Shown: positions 62,349 to 64,000 of the stretch, piece after piece
How positions within the stretch are numbered: the first letter of the stretch is position 1
How the letters are laid out: the number at the start of each line of letters is the position of its first letter
NCBI RefSeq assembly: GCF_001718795.1
Contig: NZ_CP013435.1
Location: forward strand, 2,480,001 to 2,544,000
Direction: 5' to 3'
DNA from: Burkholderia latens
GTDB taxonomy: Bacteria; Pseudomonadota; Gammaproteobacteria; Burkholderiales; Burkholderiaceae
DNA: 64,000 nt
Translations under genes and position numbers: made by a program
Notes under the pieces: model-generated
What the model was told of the DNA's origin: nothing
What the model saw: the letters and a program-made list of their open reading frames with translations, nothing else
The model's database searches: none

Positions 62349-64000
62349 CAGTCGCGCACGCAGTCGACGAAGTACTCGACGCGGCCGTTGACTTCTTCCG
62401 CGACGAGGCCGTGGATATCCGTATGGAAACCCGGGAAGCGCTCGTTGAAGTCGCGCGCGAACCGCAGGTAGTTCACGATCGTCTTGTTGAAGCGCTCGCC
62501 CGGAATCAGCAGCGGAATACCCGGCGGGTACGGCGTGAGCAGGATGCTCGTCACGCGGCCTTCGAGCTCGTCGAGCGGCACGCGGTCGATCTTGCGGTGC
62601 GCGAGCTTCGCGAACGCATCCGACGGCTTCATCGCCGGCTCCATGTCCGACAGGTACATCTCCGTCGTCAGGCGTGCGATGTCGTTCGCACGGTATACGT
62701 CGTGAATCTGCGTGCACAGGTCGCGCAGCCCGACGCGCTCGTAGCGCGGATGCTGCGCAACGAATTCCGGCAGCACGCGCCACAGCGGCTGGTTGTTGTC
62801 GTAGTCGTCCTTGAACTGCTGCAGCTCGGTCACCATCGAGTTCCAGCGGCCCTTCGTGATGCCGATCGTGAACATGATGAAAAACGAGTACAGGCCCGTC
62901 TTCTCGACGATGATCCCGTGCTCGGCCAGGTACTTCGTGACGATCGCGGCCGGAATGCCCGTCTCGCCGAACTCGCCGTCGACGTCGAGACCCGGCGTGA
63001 TGATCGTCGCCTTGATCGGGTCGAGCATGTTGAAGCCTTCCGCGAGCGGGCCGAAGCCGTGCCAGTGGTCGTTCGGCTTCAGCATCCAGTCGTCGCGCGA
63101 GCCGATGCCCTCTTCCGACAGGTCGTCCGGGCCCCACACGCTGAAGAACCAGTCGTCGCCGTATTCGGCATCGACCTTGCGCATCGCGCGACGGAAGTCG
63201 ATCGCCTCGGCGATCGATTCCTCGACGAGCGCGGTGCCGCCCGGCGGCTCCATCATCGCGGCCGCGACGTCGCACGACGCGATGATCGCGTACTGCGGGC
63301 TCGTCGACGTGTGCATCAGGTACGCCTCGTTGAAGCGGTGCTTGTCGAACGTGCGGTTCTCCGAATCCTGCACGACGATCTGCGAGGCCTGCGAGATGCC
63401 CGCGAGCAGCTTGTGCGTCGAGTGCGTCGCGAACACGAGCGCGCCCGTGCGCGGGCGGCCGTCGCCGATCGCATGCATGTCGCGGTAGAACGGGTGGAAC
63501 GTGGCGTGCGGCAGCCACGCTTCGTCGAAGTGCAGCGTGTCGAGCAGGTCGCCGAGCAGGTCCTTGATCATCTCGACGTTGTAGACGACGCCGTCGTACG
63601 TGCTCTGCGTGATCGTCAGGATGCGCGGCTTCAGGTCCGGATTCTGGCGCATCGCCTCGCGCGCGAACGGGTTCGCGTCGATCTTCTTGCGGATGTTCTC
63701 CGGCTTGAATTCGTCGCGCGGAATCGGCCCGATGATGCCGAAGTGGTTGCGCGTCGGCGTGAGGAACACCGGAATCGCGCCGGTCATCGTGATCGCGTGC
63801 AGGATCGACTTGTGGCAGTTGCGGTCGACCAGCACGATGTCGCCGGGAGCGACCGTCGCGTGCCAGACGATCTTGTTCGACGTCGACGTGCCGTTGGTCA
63901 CGAAGAACAGGTGGTCCGCGCTGAAAATCCGCGCGGCGTTGCGCTCGGACGCCGCGACCGGCCCCGTGTGATCGAGCAGCTGGCCGAGTTCGTCGACCGC
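62348..64000 (-). CDS. Orn/Lys/Arg decarboxylase, 5' part beyond the window
   Basis: 551 residues are visible and the frame is open to the window edge. PLP-dependent fold type I: VTNGTSTSNKIVWHA, then VLVDRNCHKSILHAI and the PLP-binding Lys in ATHSTHKLLAG. The C-terminal domain has LTPYPPGIPLLIPGE. It decarboxylates a basic amino acid; arginine is most likely because the beta-proteobacterial enzyme of this kind is usually arginine decarboxylase. That choice is inferred. Such enzymes supply agmatine or help resist acid. It overlaps the LprI-like gene by one base. Confidence 0.9.
   Translation of the reverse strand, partial: AVDELGQLLDHTGPVAASERNAARIFSADHLFFVTNGTSTSNKIVWHATVAPGDIVLVDRNCHKSILHAITMTGAIPVFLTPTRNHFGIIGPIPRDEFKPENIRKKIDANPFAREAMRQNPDLKPRILTITQSTYDGVVYNVEMIKDLLGDLLDTLHFDEAWLPHATFHPFYRDMHAIGDGRPRTGALVFATHSTHKLLAGISQASQIVVQDSENRTFDKHRFNEAYLMHTSTSPQYAIIASCDVAAAMMEPPGGTALVEESIAEAIDFRRAMRKVDAEYGDDWFFSVWGPDDLSEEGIGSRDDWMLKPNDHWHGFGPLAEGFNMLDPIKATIITPGLDVDGEFGETGIPAAIVTKYLAEHGIIVEKTGLYSFFIMFTIGITKGRWNSMVTELQQFKDDYDNNQPLWRVLPEFVAQHPRYERVGLRDLCTQIHDVYRANDIARLTTEMYLSDMEPAMKPSDAFAKLAHRKIDRVPLDELEGRVTSILLTPYPPGIPLLIPGERFNKTIVNYLRFARDFNERFPGFHTDIHGLVAEEVNGRVEYFVDCVRD

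Overview
The window is GC-rich chromosomal DNA from a beta-proteobacterium, most likely Burkholderia and probably of the cepacia complex. This rests on gene content and order (parE-parC, a fused hemDX in hemC-hemDX-hemY next to ppc, argT-hisQMP, an OmpC-like porin, nadE-glnB) and on protein character. The species cannot be fixed without a database search. Genes are dense on both strands, and most intergenic gaps are under 200 bp.

Layout. 1-2.4 kb: the end of a probable chromate transporter, a PACE efflux pump with a divergent LysR regulator, and a small CopD-like membrane protein. 2.6-10.3 kb: parC and parE (topoisomerase IV), an ABC-F ATPase, a DUF4399-like periplasmic protein and rubredoxin. 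10.4-12.0 kb: tRNA-Arg(CCT) followed by a 1.5-kb scar of an integrative element. The scar holds a truncated integrase, a higB-higA toxin-antitoxin pair, an orphan 3' gene fragment and an imperfect second copy of the tRNA 3' end. 12.2-21 kb: small envelope and secreted proteins (ecotin, a lipoprotein, repeat-rich proteins), an SDR, a DHA2-type MFS pump, otsA with an overlapping P-loop ATPase, and a translationally coupled pair of paralogous lipoproteins.

21-32 kb: a two-gene ABC importer without a binding protein, an OmpR/EnvZ-type two-component system divergent from a Spy/CpxP-like chaperone, a pirin, and a four-gene basic amino acid ABC operon (argT/hisJ-hisQ-hisM-hisP). 32-40.7 kb: a GNAT enzyme and LysR regulator flanking a perfect palindrome, a porin with a structured leader, glnB and nadE, a FemAB-like protein, a GIY-YIG protein with a histone H1-like tail, and ppa. 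40.8-44.8 kb: five 49-bp tandem repeats directly in front of an aldehyde dehydrogenase-SDR-MFS catabolic operon. 44.9-52.3 kb: hemY, hemDX and hemC, divergent from ppc. 52.4-59.1 kb: a methyltransferase and divergent XRE regulator sharing a palindromic operator, then a spore-coat-U-type chaperone-usher pilus locus with a perfect FNR/Anr-like box. 59.2-64 kb: argH, a HAD phosphatase, an LprI-like protein and the 3' part of an Orn/Lys/Arg decarboxylase that runs off the window.

Most of the window is housekeeping or ordinary accessory DNA. The parts that ordinary annotation explains least are the 49-bp repeat array at 40844-41080, the tRNA-Arg islet, the structured porin leader, the GIY-YIG/H1-like fusion and the pilus control region. 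I saw no CRISPR array, rRNA, insertion sequence or clear antiphage system.
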